Position numbers and translations under genes: made by a program
Assembly (NCBI GenBank): GCA_036346375.1
Contig: CM070501.1
Location: 30,338,539 to 30,402,538, forward strand
DNA: 64,000 nt
Origin: Guadua angustifolia
Lineage: Eukaryota; Streptophyta; Magnoliopsida; Poales; Poaceae
Reading direction: 5' to 3'
Part shown: positions 23,127-35,299 of the stretch, in pieces
Layout: the number at the start of each line of letters is the position of its first letter
How positions within the stretch are numbered: position 1 is the first letter of the stretch
The notes under the pieces: generated by a model
The model's database searches: none
Seen by the model: only the letters and a program-made list of their open reading frames with translations
What the model was told of the DNA's origin: nothing

Positions 23127-23870
23127 TGTCATGACCCAAATATACAAATCTGGGCCCTCTATGTATATCGCACTAGTCTAGAATCACGCTAGTGCACACA
23201 TGCTTAACATAGATGAATATCATAAACATACACAGCGAAATCATAATAAAGACTTCACATATTAATTATTAACCTATTGACTGACCTTATGGTCGACTTT
23301 ATATGATTTTGCCACGCAGGGCTAAACTAAGAATAGTAAATTAAACTGCAGCAAAATGAAAACGAAGATAACTCCTCAGTATACCATAGGCAACCGATAA
23401 GGCTCGTAAGATGAACATTCGTCTCCTCTTGATACTGCTCTTCCAAAGCTGGTGTAGACTCTTTCTTAACTGGAGATTTGTTGTTAGTAAGGATGAGTAC
23501 TTAAAACACTTAATAAGTTTTGTATAGAATGCAATAAATAGATTGAAATGATGGTGAAACAAATAACAGTAATAGTAATTTTCAGTATTTCTCAAGTAAA
23601 CATAGCATCTAGCCATAATATATTCCAAACTTTCGAAGGCATCCTGCCTCCCATTCCGAGTTTTTATTTTGCATAAATCTAATCCTTGACTATAATTCCC
23701 GAGTATTGCTTAATACTGCAAGCACGGCTATCCGAAATAGATTTTATACTCTACAGAGATTATACACTTTACCCATAAGATACAATTAACTCACTACGTC
23801 TGTCATGACTCACCATACAAAAATATACGATTGAGCGATCATAACAAAACATTTACAATGCCTGTCTAAC
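23127..23870 (+). repeat. Truncated copy of the 3-kb LTR
   Basis: This begins TGTCATGACCC and matches the first ~900 bp of the solo LTR at 7166 block by block (GTATATCGCACTAGTCTAG, ACGCTAGT-CACACATGC, the GTCGACTT and GCAGGGCT words, and the ACTCTACAGA block). Similarity fades near 23,870. No LTR end follows, so it is a fragment. Confidence 0.75.
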
Positions 23871-24198
23871 TCGAAGATCTCTACTCCACTGACATTGCCT
23901 TCCTCAAGAGTGGCGACGGGGTACATGTGGTAAAAGCAAACGCTTCCTTTTTACATCTTCGCTAATACTCTTTATTTACAATCAAAGTAACAATTTTAGC
24001 TGTTTGATCTTTCAAAAGCTGAAGTTTCAGCCCCAACATATAACTTCTCTCTTCTTTCGTTTTGATTTTTATGTGCATTTTTGTGCTGAAAGTGTGCATT
24101 ACATCGCTATATAGTTTTTTAGTCTCCTTTTGATTTTTTGTAGTATTTTAACTGAAAGGTTTAACTCGAGTTAATGGTGCTAATCCTATGTTTTACAG

Positions 24199-24343
24199 GT
24201 ATGATTTTTGGAGGGGCAAGATGGCAGAAGTCCCGGTACGTCACGACCGCATGAAAGAAGCCTGCTTCAAGTACGAGTCAGATCTGGTTCCCTGCGAGAT
24301 AGATGAAAAGCCTAGATCTCCAAATTGCATTATCCCTTCTTGA
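24199..24343 (+). pseudogene. Orphan 3'-terminal exon of an unrecognised gene
   Basis: A good acceptor (TTTTACAG) at 24191-24198 precedes 48 codons including FWRGKMAEVPVRHDRMKEA and CFKYESDLVPCEID, ending in TGA at 24341-24343. The composition is that of a real exon, unlike its AT-rich surroundings. I do not recognise the protein. No upstream exon was found; the preceding 300 bp look like intron. It is probably a captured or relic gene fragment. Confidence 0.4.
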
Positions 24344-24566
24344 AAGGAGACTTTACAAGGAAATTACAAGCCTTGACGATCTCGACAAATTAACCTAATT
24401 AATTTCGTGTTTTTTAATTACAGTATGTACCTTCTTTAGGTTCCTTTCATCAAATGTTATGGAAGAACAGTACTGAAGCGATCAATGATCTATCTTAGAT
24501 GCACGCAGCATGCTAGCTTATCGCTTTACAACGATATAGAGTATATATGAAAGAGAGGTGTAAAAA

Positions 24567-25684
24567 AGAAAAATTGCCAGAAAATCCCACATTATTCAAA
24601 AAAAAGAAAGAAAATCTTGATTGTTCAATCTCCTTAATCATTTTTATCCACAGCTTAAATCTATCTATCTATTTAGGGTGTGTTTGGTAGGGTTTCAGCT
24701 CCACCAGATTCGTGGATCTGGTGGAGCTGGATATTTCTAGCTCTACAGATCCGTGGAGCTGAAGCTGTGAGTACATTAAGAGTGTTTAGATGGATCATAT
24801 TGTTTACATTTTAGACTAAAAATATAAACTTAATTCATTTTATTTTAACCTACAAGTTTCAGATCTCAGGTGAAGCTGGGATCTGGAGCTGTACCAAACA
24901 GGCCCTTATAAGAGATATATGGTAAATCAGAGGAGTATCATATAGAAGGGAAGTTTTGTTTTCTTCAAACATCTAATAAAGGAGTAATGACCTGAAAATA
25001 GAAAGAAAGACGAGAAGATATTTATAGAAAATACTAATTTGAGGCCCTCCTGGAAGCCCCCATGTTAATCCCAAAATGCAAGAAATTCCCACATTAATTA
25101 AAAAAGAAAAATTGATAGAAAATCCCACATTATTGTAAAAAGAGAGAAAATCTTGGTTGTCCAAACTCTTTAATCATTTTCATCTATGGTTTAGATCTAT
25201 TTATTTATTCATAAGAGATATATGGTAAATCAAAGGAGTACCATATGGAAAGGAAGTTTTGCTTTCCTTATCTACTCGCCATCTTCAAACGCCTAATAAA
25301 GAAGCAATGATCTAGAAATAGAAAGTTTTTATATATTAATTGGAGACCCTCCTAGAAGGCCCCACGCCAATAAGAAACTGAAATTCTCACGTTAATCTAA
25401 AAATAAAAATTACTAGAAAATCCTATATTATTCTAAAAAAAGAGAAAACCTTGGTTGTACAATTTCCTTAATCATTTTTATCCACAACTTAGATCTATTT
25501 ATCTATTCATAAGATATATATGATAAATCAGAGGAGTATCATACGAAAGAGAAGCTTTATTTTCATTATTTACTCGTCATCTTCAAGCGTCTAATAAAGG
25601 AGTAATAACCTGAAAATAGAAAAGAAGACGAGAGAATATTTATAAAAATTGCTAGCTATACAGGCGCACAGGGCGATAACTAGT
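24567..25684. repeat. Three-copy ~300-bp tandem repeat, possible Helitron 3' end
   Basis: Three head-to-tail copies start near 24567, 25101 and 25400. Shared words are AGAAAATCCCACATTATT, CTTGGTTGT, CCTTAATCATTTTTATCC, AGATATATGGTAAATC, GGAGTA-CATA and CTAATAAAGGAGTAAT. After removing the Tourist MITE from copy 1, the spacing is about 300 bp each time. The array ends in GGCGCACAGGGCGATAACTAG followed by T, which resembles a Helitron 3' terminus. No Rep/helicase is present. Confidence 0.65.
24676..24905. mobile_element. Tourist-like MITE (PIF/Harbinger)
   Basis: The ends GGGTGTGTTTGGTA and TACCAAACAGGCCC are inverted repeats, flanked by TTA on both sides (24673-24675 and 24906-24908). At 230 bp it is the typical size. 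The insertion lies inside copy 1 of the tandem repeat; copies 2 and 3 show the empty-site sequence, which confirms the edges. Confidence 0.88.
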
Positions 25685-26084
25685 AAATCTAATTTTGGAT
25701 TTAAAAAAATATATGTATAATATCTGTATTCAATAAGATTGTCTTTTTCTTAAAAATCGGCATATTGGCACCATGGAAACTCTCAGAAATGGGCAGAAAT
25801 CAGCACATGAGGGCAGACCGGCAGATGAAAGGCAAAAGGATTTGCGATTTGGCATTGCGTTCTGACATTAACGCAGGCTACGGTCCAGATTCCGGATACC
25901 GTCCAGTCATTGTAATATTCGTTCCTTGCAAGTCAAGCTACCGATCTTTGTTGCAGTTGAGATTGCCAGAACGCAGGTAGGGCCCACCGCAGAGATGCAT
26001 GGCACACAACGAGATGCATCATGTTTTCTCCGCTTTGTAGTGTACTCGGAGTCTCGGATACATTTAGGATTGCAATTACTAGTC

Positions 26085-27179
26085 TCTACTAATATAAAAC
26101 ACGAGTTTTTTCTCACGTTCTTTTATCAAAATTATTTATCTTTATCTCTGCTTTTTAATTACCGACCTCTTATTTAGAGATATAGATGTACAATATTTTT
26201 AGAAATATAGATGTTTGATCTTGTTGCACAATTTTCTTTTATTGCTTGACCTTTATGTTTTGTTACCAATTATATTCTTCATAACAATACATGGACATTG
26301 AACTAGTATTGTTTACGTAGTATTGGTGTATATTTTTTTTGCTGGTTGTTTACTTTCATTAATCACCTCAAATAGTACTCTTTTGTATGCGACAGCGCAA
26401 CAAAAAACCTAATTCACTGGGCTATATTTCAATGCACTATTGTGCACATCTACAGTAAGTTCTTTAAGAAAACAGTTAGAATTCAAGTGTATTCAGGACT
26501 AGCACAGCACGATGCGTCAACTTTGTGGTTGCAACCATCGCCTCCTCTCTCTAGCTTTCACGAAATCGGTGAGGAGATGAGGACCATGTAACGGCCGAAG
26601 CAGAGGATGCTTGCCTGTCTCGTAAATATCTATTGCGACGACGCCCGAGATGACCTGACACTCTGCCGGCCAAGTGGCTTTAACTGCAGCCTTAGAGTTA
26701 AAGCGTACGTCGTAAGTACTACGTATGATGAGTTCAGTATACCTTTGCAGTGCGCATATAGAAATGAGTACAAACTACTAGCCTTGCCACGGCGTCCTGT
26801 TGTCTTGCATTGCATCAATGGTTAATTTTATAATCCTTTCATAAGTATTTAAAATAGGGAACTCGTATGATTTATATATACATGTAGACACGTTAATAGA
26901 GGATTATATATGGCACTAAGTAGGCCGAAAAGCACACAAGCTAGCTAGTCCTCCGTAACGCACAGGAGCACACCGACGCGGGCTCACAAGGTAGTCATAC
27001 GTATGTATCCAAATGATTTACGTACACATGTACGGGGACTTAAAAGTGTACGCACGTCGAGATACCCTAATTACACAATTGTGAAAGTTACGTACCAATG
27101 GTACAGGTTACTCGAAATCAACTGTGAGAGTTGTATGCAACACACAACGTAAGAAATATAATGAAGGATTTAACTACTA
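26085..27179. other. Intergenic AT-rich sequence
   Basis: No gene recognised. TCTCTACTAATATAAAACAC near 26084 resembles a Helitron 5' start, but no matching 3' end was found. Short open frames near 26,600-26,830 have no domain. Confidence 0.35.
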
Positions 27180-27475
27180 AGAGTAAGTATAATAACAAAG
27201 TCTACTAATTATTTTATCTCTCATCCATATCATCTAAAGTAAATACTAAAACCAGTTTGTACAATAGTTTTATCTAAAGGTTGGCTCTAGATGTTGTGTA
27301 ATAATTACCTAACTCTTCTCTTTTAATTGTACATAACTAATCTACATATACTCTATGCAATGTTTACTCCTAAATAAAGCCAACTCTCTTCTCTCGTCTT
27401 TTCTCACTCTTCTACATAGAACAAAACTGATGTGTATATATTAGAAGTAAGCTGAGGTGTGGCTTTATTATATAT
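27180..27475. mobile_element. MITE-like sequence
   Basis: GAGTAAGTATAATAACAAAG at the left and, read in reverse, ACATATATAATAAAGCC at the right are inverted-repeat-like. The AT-rich, non-coding ~295 bp is of a type often found near grass genes. The target duplication is not resolved. Confidence 0.4.
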
Positions 27476-27489
27476 GTCCTAATACTATA

Positions 27490-27755
27490 CTCTCTCGGTT
27501 TCAATGTACTTATCCACATCCTACTATACGTGTAAATCGATAAAGCACTAAATCTAAGATATACTTAATAAGAAATTGTCGTACATATCTCCATTAAATA
27601 CCATACTACAAACACTTAACTTCTTTTAAAGTATTTAAATAGGATAGAAAGAGGAAAACTTATAATAACTGCACGTACTATAAATTTCTTTAATGGACAA
27701 ATATATTGGAATATATGTTTTCGAGACCATAGACAAATATAGTGATACGGAGGGA
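27490..27755. mobile_element. Degenerate Stowaway-like MITE
   Basis: TA-CTCTCTCGGTTTCAATG at the left faces GATACGGAGGGA at the right, the usual Stowaway end pair. About 265 bp. The right edge is decayed. It lies 185 bp upstream of the next ORF. Confidence 0.55.
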
Positions 27756-27940
27756 AAAATACAGTGTAATTTCTCGAAATTTTTTGTTAGGCAATGTGTT
27801 AATTAGCCCTAATTACAAGAATTAGATAACTGTATAAGCTTCCCTTCTACCGCTCAGACCAGCCTATAGTCTGTACTAGCATCACCACCCCACACGGCAC
27901 ACGGGCACCACATCCCTTTGCCCATTTGCATTCGTTCGCG

Positions 27941-28798
27941 ATGGCCGGCGGCAGCGCCGCCGCCTGTGGAGACCAACTCCCGCCGTGCTCGCGCACCGAC
28001 GGCGGGCTCGTTTTCCAGACGGCGCCACCACCGCGTACGCGTGCGCCCCCATCTCCCTCGCCATTTCCACCGTCGTCACCGCAGTCGTACGCGCTGGCGG
28101 AGAGGCTACACGGGACGAAACCCGCGCCGCAGCCTCTGACTCCTGCGGCGACGGTTGCTGAGGTCGCGAAGGCGTTGCCGCAAGCTTTTGGGCGGGGCAT
28201 ATGCGGGGCAGCGTCGTCTCCGCACACCTCATCTGACGCTTACCGGACTCTCTCGCTCGCTCCTCCTCGGCCGGCGCTGGTCCCGTCCTTCGTGTCCAGG
28301 TCGGCTGGGTCCTCGTCGCCGCGCTCGTCATCCAAGGTAGCGGAGCAGAAGCTGCTGATGCCAATGGAATCCATTCCTTACACATCCTCCGCTGCGGTGG
28401 TGGCCAAGGCGTTGGCGCAAGCTACTGGGCCTGTTATCTCTACTGACACGCACCGGGCCCCCTCATCGGCTCCACTGCAACCAGCGCAGTTCCCATCACT
28501 TCCGTGCGCACCACTGGCGGCTGCGGTCTGCTCGCTGCTCTGGCCAGTTGCGTCTGTCAAGGGCCTCAAGGCATCTGGTCCGGTCGTCTTCCGGGTGACT
28601 CCACCTTCGGGTGCCTACGTGCCTGTGTGGCAAGCGTCGACGCCGCGGTGGTCGTCTTCGGTGGAGTTTGCGCCGGTCTCAACGAAACGGATTGCCCACC
28701 CAGCGCGGCCAGGTTATGTTGAAGCCGTGGGGAAAAAGGTGAGAACGGCACACATGTCTATTCCAATTGAAGAAATCCTTCAAATCAAATCCAGCTAG
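27941..28798 (+). CDS. Ala/Pro/Ser-rich ORF, possible first exon of the next gene
   Basis: 285 codons from an ATG in good context (GCGATGGCC); an upstream in-frame ATG at 27926 adds five. It is GC-rich with grass-exon composition and no recognised domain. It contains an internal imperfect duplication: VAEVAKALPQAFG followed by LAPPRPALVPSF, and AVVAKALAQATG followed by LQPAQFPSL. The C-terminal part (GPVVFRVTPPSGAYVPVW) is less repetitive. A donor AAG|GTGAGA at 28738/28739 and an acceptor ending at 28956 would join it in phase 0 to the gene at 28966, giving a fusion with the membrane protein. Either it is a separate single-exon gene ending at TAG 28798, or it is exon 1 of a larger gene. Confidence 0.5.
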   Translation: MAGGSAAACGDQLPPCSRTDGGLVFQTAPPPRTRAPPSPSPFPPSSPQSYALAERLHGTKPAPQPLTPAATVAEVAKALPQAFGRGICGAASSPHTSSDAYRTLSLAPPRPALVPSFVSRSAGSSSPRSSSKVAEQKLLMPMESIPYTSSAAVVAKALAQATGPVISTDTHRAPSSAPLQPAQFPSLPCAPLAAAVCSLLWPVASVKGLKASGPVVFRVTPPSGAYVPVWQASTPRWSSSVEFAPVSTKRIAHPARPGYVEAVGKKVRTAHMSIPIEEILQIKSS

Positions 28799-28965
28799 TG
28801 CATGCTCTATTTTCTGTTGTGGAGAATTTTGAAACGTGTGATGTATCCATCGTTTTATTATAAGTTCACAGAACTAATACACAAATCCATTAGTTTGCAA
28901 TTCTTAGTCTACGTGTGTTTGGCATCGTACTTATATATATCTATGCATGAACATAGGCGATCGAC

Positions 28966-31360
28966 ATGGTGGGAGCTTGGAAGCGGCCTCTACTAGTATT
29001 CGTTGTTCTCTTTCTCCTTACTGGTGTCACATCTGCAAGGCCAGTGCGTACTTCGGCCCTCTGCCCTACTAGAAACTTTGCTTCATATTTGATTCAGGGT
29101 CAGGCGTGTCATGTCGCGGATATTCACTTGGAGGATATAGAAGTACCATCGAAAGATCAAGGGCAACCACAGTCACCGCAGCCCTCCCAACCAGGGTGAT
29201 CCCATTTTCTTTCTTTTCCTTTAATTTATGGTGTTGCTTTTTTAAGAAATTCAAATGCTGTTATATTGATTGTACATTAATTTTTCTTTTCAGGGAAAGT
29301 TCGAACAAGGCTTGTAAAATTCTGGGTGACATTTTCCTGATATTTGGTTGCATAGCTCCTTGGTACTTTAATTAATGACCCCCACATTATTTTCTCTTTT
29401 AGTTTTAGCTCTTAGTTATGTTCCTAAATACTAGCTCCGGTAAAAACAAAAGGGTTAATTATATTCCAGAATGCGTGAAGAAAATTACTTCAACTTCGAC
29501 TAACATCTTTGTGAATATTTGGATTGGACATATGAAAATGGTACGAGTAAATTTATCGGGAAAACTATTTCTGTAATGTTATAATTTTGTTAGGTTTTAG
29601 GAGCATGTTAAAGTGCGAATTGGTTGTCAATGATGCATCTTAAAGACTGTAACAATGTAAAATGATAACTTTTTTTTTCTGATTGTAGGGAGTAAACATA
29701 ATGCTACAATTTCGATTTAATTCTTATTGACAGGTTTCAAAGTTACTCTTGTCGTATATAACTCATACTCCAGTATACAAATAATTATTCAAATGAACCA
29801 CTAACAGATTGTGTCACTGGGATTATGTTATTGTCTTTTAAACGGCACCCGAATTATTTCACTTTACTATCTATCTTGTCCTTTCACCTTCTAGTGTAAT
29901 GGATGACCATGTTCATTTGTCCCCACGAAATATGAATTGATAGGCAAAGTTTTGAGTTCAATTCGCATTCTCTGATTTGACGAATGCTTCCTATGAGGTG
30001 TCCTGGGGCAAGTAGAATGTAATAGATGATTGTTTATCTGTTCTTCAAGAAAAAAACATTGGTCATTCATTTAACTCCTATTTTTGTTTGGAGCAGGTAT
30101 TCTATTTCGAGACTGGAACCACATGATGGAAGGTATATCCAGTTCTTTTATTGGAGAAGAGATCACGTTGGTATTTGGAGAGACACAGCCATATCAAGCA
30201 TATTATATTATGTTGCTATCATGCTTGTTGGTCTGTCATTTACCTGTTCTGAGAAATACCATGCGATTGGAAAGAATATCTTCATTGTGAATGCGGTATG
30301 CGCCGGCCTTTTTCTCATGTTGCTTCTATGGATATCCCGGCGTTACGGACTACAGGTAAACTTTTTGTGAACTAACGCTTAGGTTTGTAAACCTGAAAAT
30401 TGACTGGGTAAATCACATACATTTGTTGAGTGCAACTCAGATATCTAGATTTGCATGTTATGTCATTTTGGGCATTGGAGCGTTGTAGTTAGCTAAAGTC
30501 TAAAAGTGCTAATATATTAGTGGAACAGAGGTGCAAAACTTGTGTGAACTATTTAAATAGATTATCCCTATGGCAATTCGGGAGTAATATGGCATTTTAA
30601 TTAGCTAAAATTGATTATGTGGTAGTTGGATAGAAGTGCAAATTGATGGAATTAATATAAACGGATAATTAATGATTCTATTTGGGTCATGGGATCCTGT
30701 TTTGAGTTCAAGGGCATAAGTGGAACTTCGCTACGAATACATATTGTGCAATTTTCTATTTATTTAACATCCAGTTAATTCATCCATAACTTCTAGGTTT
30801 CATTAACTTTCGTTTCTTCCTCTGTGATTGTAGCTACCAAATATGTGCGCAGTGGTTGGTGGTCTTTTCGTTTTCGCATTATTCATTGTAGTGCTTTGGA
30901 TATGTTGGATGGTATGCGCTGCTGAATTGAGGATCATGATATATGAATGCTTAGGGATGATATTGCTTTTTCAAATGCACATACTAAGATGGTTTACAGT
31001 GGTAAGCGAACAAATGCAGAATTTTCAAAATTCAAGTATTCCATATAAGAATTATTTTGTTCAGGCATAGAGAAAATTATATAGGTTTTAAATAGTATGT
31101 TTTAGTACATAGTTAGTTTTTCTTGGTAAATAATACTATTTTTCCCCCAGAATTTTTCAGGGTGGTTTGTGTTGCTAGACACATTTGGCACTATAAGTGG
31201 TTTCTTGTGGCTGTGTAATCGTGATGGAGGCGGGTTTTATGGTAGTATCATCATAATTGGAGCTGGTTTTCGAATAGTTGAGATAGTCACCTCATTGATT
31301 TGGTGCTTATGGGGTGGGAATTACTTTGTTAGGCTACATCATGATCATGCCCAAGACTGA
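28966..31360 (+). CDS. Polytopic membrane protein, function unknown
   Basis: Five exons fit exactly with GT-AG junctions and matching phases: 28966-29195, 29294-29362, 30097-30355, 30834-31001 and 31151-31360, giving 311 aa. The N-terminus looks like a signal peptide or signal anchor (KRPLLVFVVLFLLTGVTSA) followed by a hydrophilic Gln/Pro-rich tail. About six hydrophobic stretches follow: one in exon 2 (DIFLIFGCIAPW), two in exon 3 (SILYYVAIMLVGLSF; IVNAVCAGLFLMLLLW), one strong in exon 4 (VGGLFVFALFIVVLWICWMV), and two in exon 5 (GWFVLLDTFGTISGFLW; IVEIVTSLIWCLWG). It ends at TGA 31358-31360. I do not recognise the family; the clean splice structure argues for a real gene. If spliced to the upstream ORF, the 'signal peptide' becomes an internal membrane helix. 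Confidence 0.7.
29431..29692. mobile_element. Degenerate Stowaway MITE in intron
   Basis: TA-CTAGCTCCGG at the left and TGTAGGGAG-TA at the right, 262 bp. Internal words (GGATTGGACATATGAAAATGG) match those of the Stowaway-like element at 33657 (GATTGGATGTATGAAAATC). It sits in the second intron of the membrane-protein gene. Confidence 0.55.
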
Positions 31361-33365
31361 CAAACGTTCACTGTAAATACCAAGTGGTGATTATTTGGTA
31401 AGTATAAATTTTACATAGTACTTTTTCTGTGTCACCTATTCCGTCTGTAATTTTAATTTTTTAGTGACTAGCTACATGATGTTATGTGAGTTAATAATAT
31501 TTGTTGGAATTACCAAGATAGCACTCATGATATTTGAAAACCTTTTTTTTTTGCATGTCTCAGATCTATATATAATTGTGTTGTTATAAAATGGTATTAT
31601 ATATAATTATATTATGTACTTGTTTAGTTCGGATACTCAAAGGGTCTTATTTAGTTGTTGCATGCATTGTATATATTGTTGAACAGTTAACTCATGTTTA
31701 GGTAGTAAACTTATAATATGGAATTGACATAGCATTTTTACTTGATTTTCTTTCTTAAATTTACAGAGATGTCCTTGTGAGTTGTGAGTACTTAAGCCCA
31801 TTTTAATGCTACAACTATCTTAAAGAACTTTTCGTAACTTCATTTTTTTAAAGATATGTATTGCAAACTCCAGAAAGTTTTCTCTTTAGGCCGTATCATG
31901 GAAATTCAAGTGGCTATTCTTTCTTCAACTTGAAGACCTACAGTCTGATCGACAGTTTATTACTCGTGCATCTTTTTCCTCATTTTTGTAGTTTAGTGAC
32001 TTCTCAAGTATTTTGAGAGGGAAAGGTGTTAGGAAGTTTGGGAATTTCTTCTTTTAAGATATGCACATGTATGTATGGTTCAGCTTATTTTTGGGAATTT
32101 CTGTAACTTCATCATATTTGGCTGTGTTTATATTGGTTGTGTTCTGTCCAGAGTAGTACGTACCATTTTCTATTTTTATCTTGTCCAAGTACAATGGTTG
32201 ATTTGAGCATTTTAATTAAATCTATTTCTGATTTTTGTTAAACACGCCACTGGATATCATTTGTTCATACTAGAACAGCACTTTGATTTGTATGACGCAT
32301 CCCTGTAAGATATTATCATTATTGAATGAATTTCTTCAATAAGGTTTTTTTGTCGATTTTGAATTTTCCTTTGGAAACTATTTTTAAATAAGAAAACTCT
32401 CTTGGTGCCATCACTTGTTCATCTAGTCATTTTACTGCATTCTTTGCGCCTTCTGTTTGACCAAGTTATTGTGGAATGAAGCCGGCATCTGTATATTTAC
32501 GAAGGACTTGGCATATATATTGGGAATGCTTGAACAATGCTGATAATGGAATTAAAAATATATGTATACCAAATTATGCAATCCTATTTATGTTACTTAA
32601 TATTTGTATAATTTTCCTGGAGTGCACTGTCATGAAAAGACTGCTGTCAGGAGATGTTTTAGTTTCCTTTTAGATACTTGCACTGTGATGGTGATTTCGC
32701 CATATGAGATATATATATCTGCAACAGGAATTTATGTCAATATTGTTTCGTACTACATCTGTAGTTGTTGCGAGGAACTGAATGTTGATATCTTCGAATT
32801 TGTGCAGGTTTTTGACAAATATGACGGATTTCTTCGGCCTTAAATTCAACCTATATATATCTGCAGCTGTCTTTTGCACACATGTTGCTTAGAGCCTTTG
32901 ACGCTCCCCAAGTTCCAACAGTTAGTTCTAGGTCTATAATTTGTTACTACTAAAAACGTCGGATGCGGTGACATATCAAGTATGAACTAAACCCCAGCCG
33001 TCTATATGAATTACAACTTTTCTTTTGTCATAGTCTTTACTTATTACGACGAAGTTTCAAGTACGACCATCTTTTCTTGAAGACATATACTAAAGCTTAA
33101 ATGCTGCGGTAAACTATAAACTGCATCTTTTCTGTTTCAACTTTTTTTTTATGGTCTTTTTGTCCGTTCGTGGTTAGCTGATCGACAACTTATTTTGTTG
33201 AGGAATTTTTTTTTCTGGGACAATTTGAGGAGATTTTTCTTTGATAAATGGGCCAAAGGTTTGAGCAAGGGTTTTCCCCGTTAAAGTTTGGGTGGAGGAT
33301 GCAGTGAAAAGGATGAGTTCCTTTTCAAAAACTAGGCTGCACTATTTTCTGTGAACACAGATCAG
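31361..33365. other. AT-rich 3' flank, no gene seen
   Basis: The 3' UTR and downstream region of the membrane-protein gene. No further exon with convincing coding and no bounded element is apparent. Confidence 0.4.
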
Positions 33366-33598
33366 GTGCAGTCCCGTGGGGACTGTAACTTAAGCAGTCC
33401 TCATGGGACCGCCCGATGCAAAATTGACGATTCAGATTGCGGGAAAAAATTGTGCAGATTTTTTAATGCGGAAAAACACTATTCATGCAGCAAAATATCA
33501 TTCATAAAAAAAATTTGATCCGGACTGTCCGTACACTAGATCTGACGGTCCAGGGCTATGAGGACTGCTTAAGTTGCAGTCCCCATAGCCACTGCACC
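33366..33598. mobile_element. MITE, copy 2 of a two-copy family
   Basis: GGTGCAGTCCCGTGGGGACT at the left faces CAGTCCCCATAGCCACTGC at the right in inverse order, with AACTTAAGCAGTCC / GGACTGCTTAAGTT just inside. 233 bp, non-coding. It is related to 22650-22870. Confidence 0.7.
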
Positions 33599-34487
33599 AT
33601 ATCCCTGTCCATTTTCTATTGACAACTGTGATTCAGTTTGCACCTATAATAGTACTCCTAATTCTCAAAAACTTATCGGTTTAGGATATGCGGTCAACCT
33701 TTTAAAATTTTAGTTATCGATATCTTCTTAAATATTTAGATTGGATGTATGAAAATCATATACGTAGATTTGTCTCAAAACGTACTTTCATAATATTACA
33801 ATTTATTGGATTTTTTGAATATATTACAAAAAAAATTAGTGATCAAAGTTGAGTTTTGGAGATCATATTTATATCTAAAACGATAACCAGGGGCGGACCT
33901 AGGGCCGGTGCTACCGGGGCTGTAGCACCGGCCCAGCCCAAAAAGCCCACTTAATATACTATCCTAACCCTAATCCTCCCAGTCCCACAGGAGTTTCCCC
34001 GCCCGCCCGTCCCCAACCCAGCCCCCCCACCAAGGCGCATGACCAAGACGCCCGCCCTCTCCGCTCTCCGACGACGCCACGACGCCAAGACTGGCGCCCT
34101 CTCCGCTCTCCGGCACTCGTCTCGAGCCCACGCGCCTTCCAGCCCCCCTCTCCGCTTGCGGGCGCACTGCCGCCCTCTTCCGCTCTCCGAGGCTCAGAGC
34201 CCTCGCGCTGCGCCGCCCCTCCGCCCCCGCGCGCCGCTCCTCATCGGCCATCGCCGGATCGCCTTTCTCCGACTCGAGCTGGCCGGGCGGCGTGTCGGCG
34301 TTAAGCGGCGCCCAGGCAGCGCCAGCAGCATTGCAGCTCCCTCCTTCCAGACTTCCAGTCCTTGGCGATTCTGATTCGGTGATGATCGGCTCCCTCCTTC
34401 GGCGATTCGGCTTGGCGCTTCGGTGGCGGCGCCTCGCTTGATCGCTTACGCTTCAGCTCTCCCACCCCCAGGTCACACAACTACAGA

Positions 34488-34830
34488 ACGGCACATCAGA
34501 ATCGGTTCTTTTTTAGCATTAGAATCGGTTCTAGTGGCGATACGATGTCCTTAGATAGTGATGAGGTGGAGCTATCAGAATCGGTTTTGACCCGATCGTG
34601 ATAAAATGTCATCAGAATCGGTTCTTTAAGGGAAATGATTCTGATGACCCACTCATCAGAATCGGTTCTTTAAGGGAAATGATTCTGATGACCCCCTCAT
34701 CAGAATCGGTTCTTTAAGGGAGTGATTCGATGACCCCTCATCGAAATCGGTTCTTGAATAGTGATTCAAGAACCGATTCGATGAGGGGTCATCGTAATCA
34801 CTTCCTTAAAGAACCGATTCGATGACCCAT
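34488..34830. repeat. CACTA left subterminal repeats
   Basis: At least eight direct and inverted copies of ATCAGAATCGGTTCTTT or its variants, spaced 40-60 bp. Such arrays bind the CACTA accessory protein in characterised elements. Inverted copies near 34,770-34,830 could form hairpins. Confidence 0.8.
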
Positions 34831-35299
34831 TGGGGTATGCCATTTTGCAAATTCTCCAAAAAAGCATGATTACATTCTCAATACAGAATGCACAATATAT
34901 ATCATCACATTCACGTAATGTAACACGGGATGCATATATCACATTCACGTAACGTAAACGCTTTAATTACAACACATATATATCATAGTCGTTCACAATA
35001 TACAACTCAAACATGCTTGACAATCAAGACATGGACTTCCTCGATACATATCAAATTGACATATATTATTAATATTGTTTTCATATGGACTAGTAGGATG
35101 CTTGGGATCTCTAAACCTGCCATCCTCTCGATATAACTTCTAACCAAGACCAATCGGCATAAGTGGTCTCGTAAATTGTTGAGTGCTTTGTTGTCTAAAC
35201 TCTTACGGGGATATTGATCTTACGCAAAATGAAATGACTCAGATTAATTTCAGTTTCAAAATTTCTATGTAAAAGGCTAAGTATATTATTATGCACGTA

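Noticed and set aside
26084..26110. Helitron 5' terminus (TCTCTACTAATATAAAAC)
   Set aside because: The preceding base is not the expected A and no matching CTAG end with a hairpin was found downstream.
27918..28385. Minus-strand and alternate plus-strand open frames over the Ala/Pro-rich ORF
   Set aside because: GC-rich shadow frames with no motif. Only the 27926/27941 frame has a good start context and an in-phase splice option.
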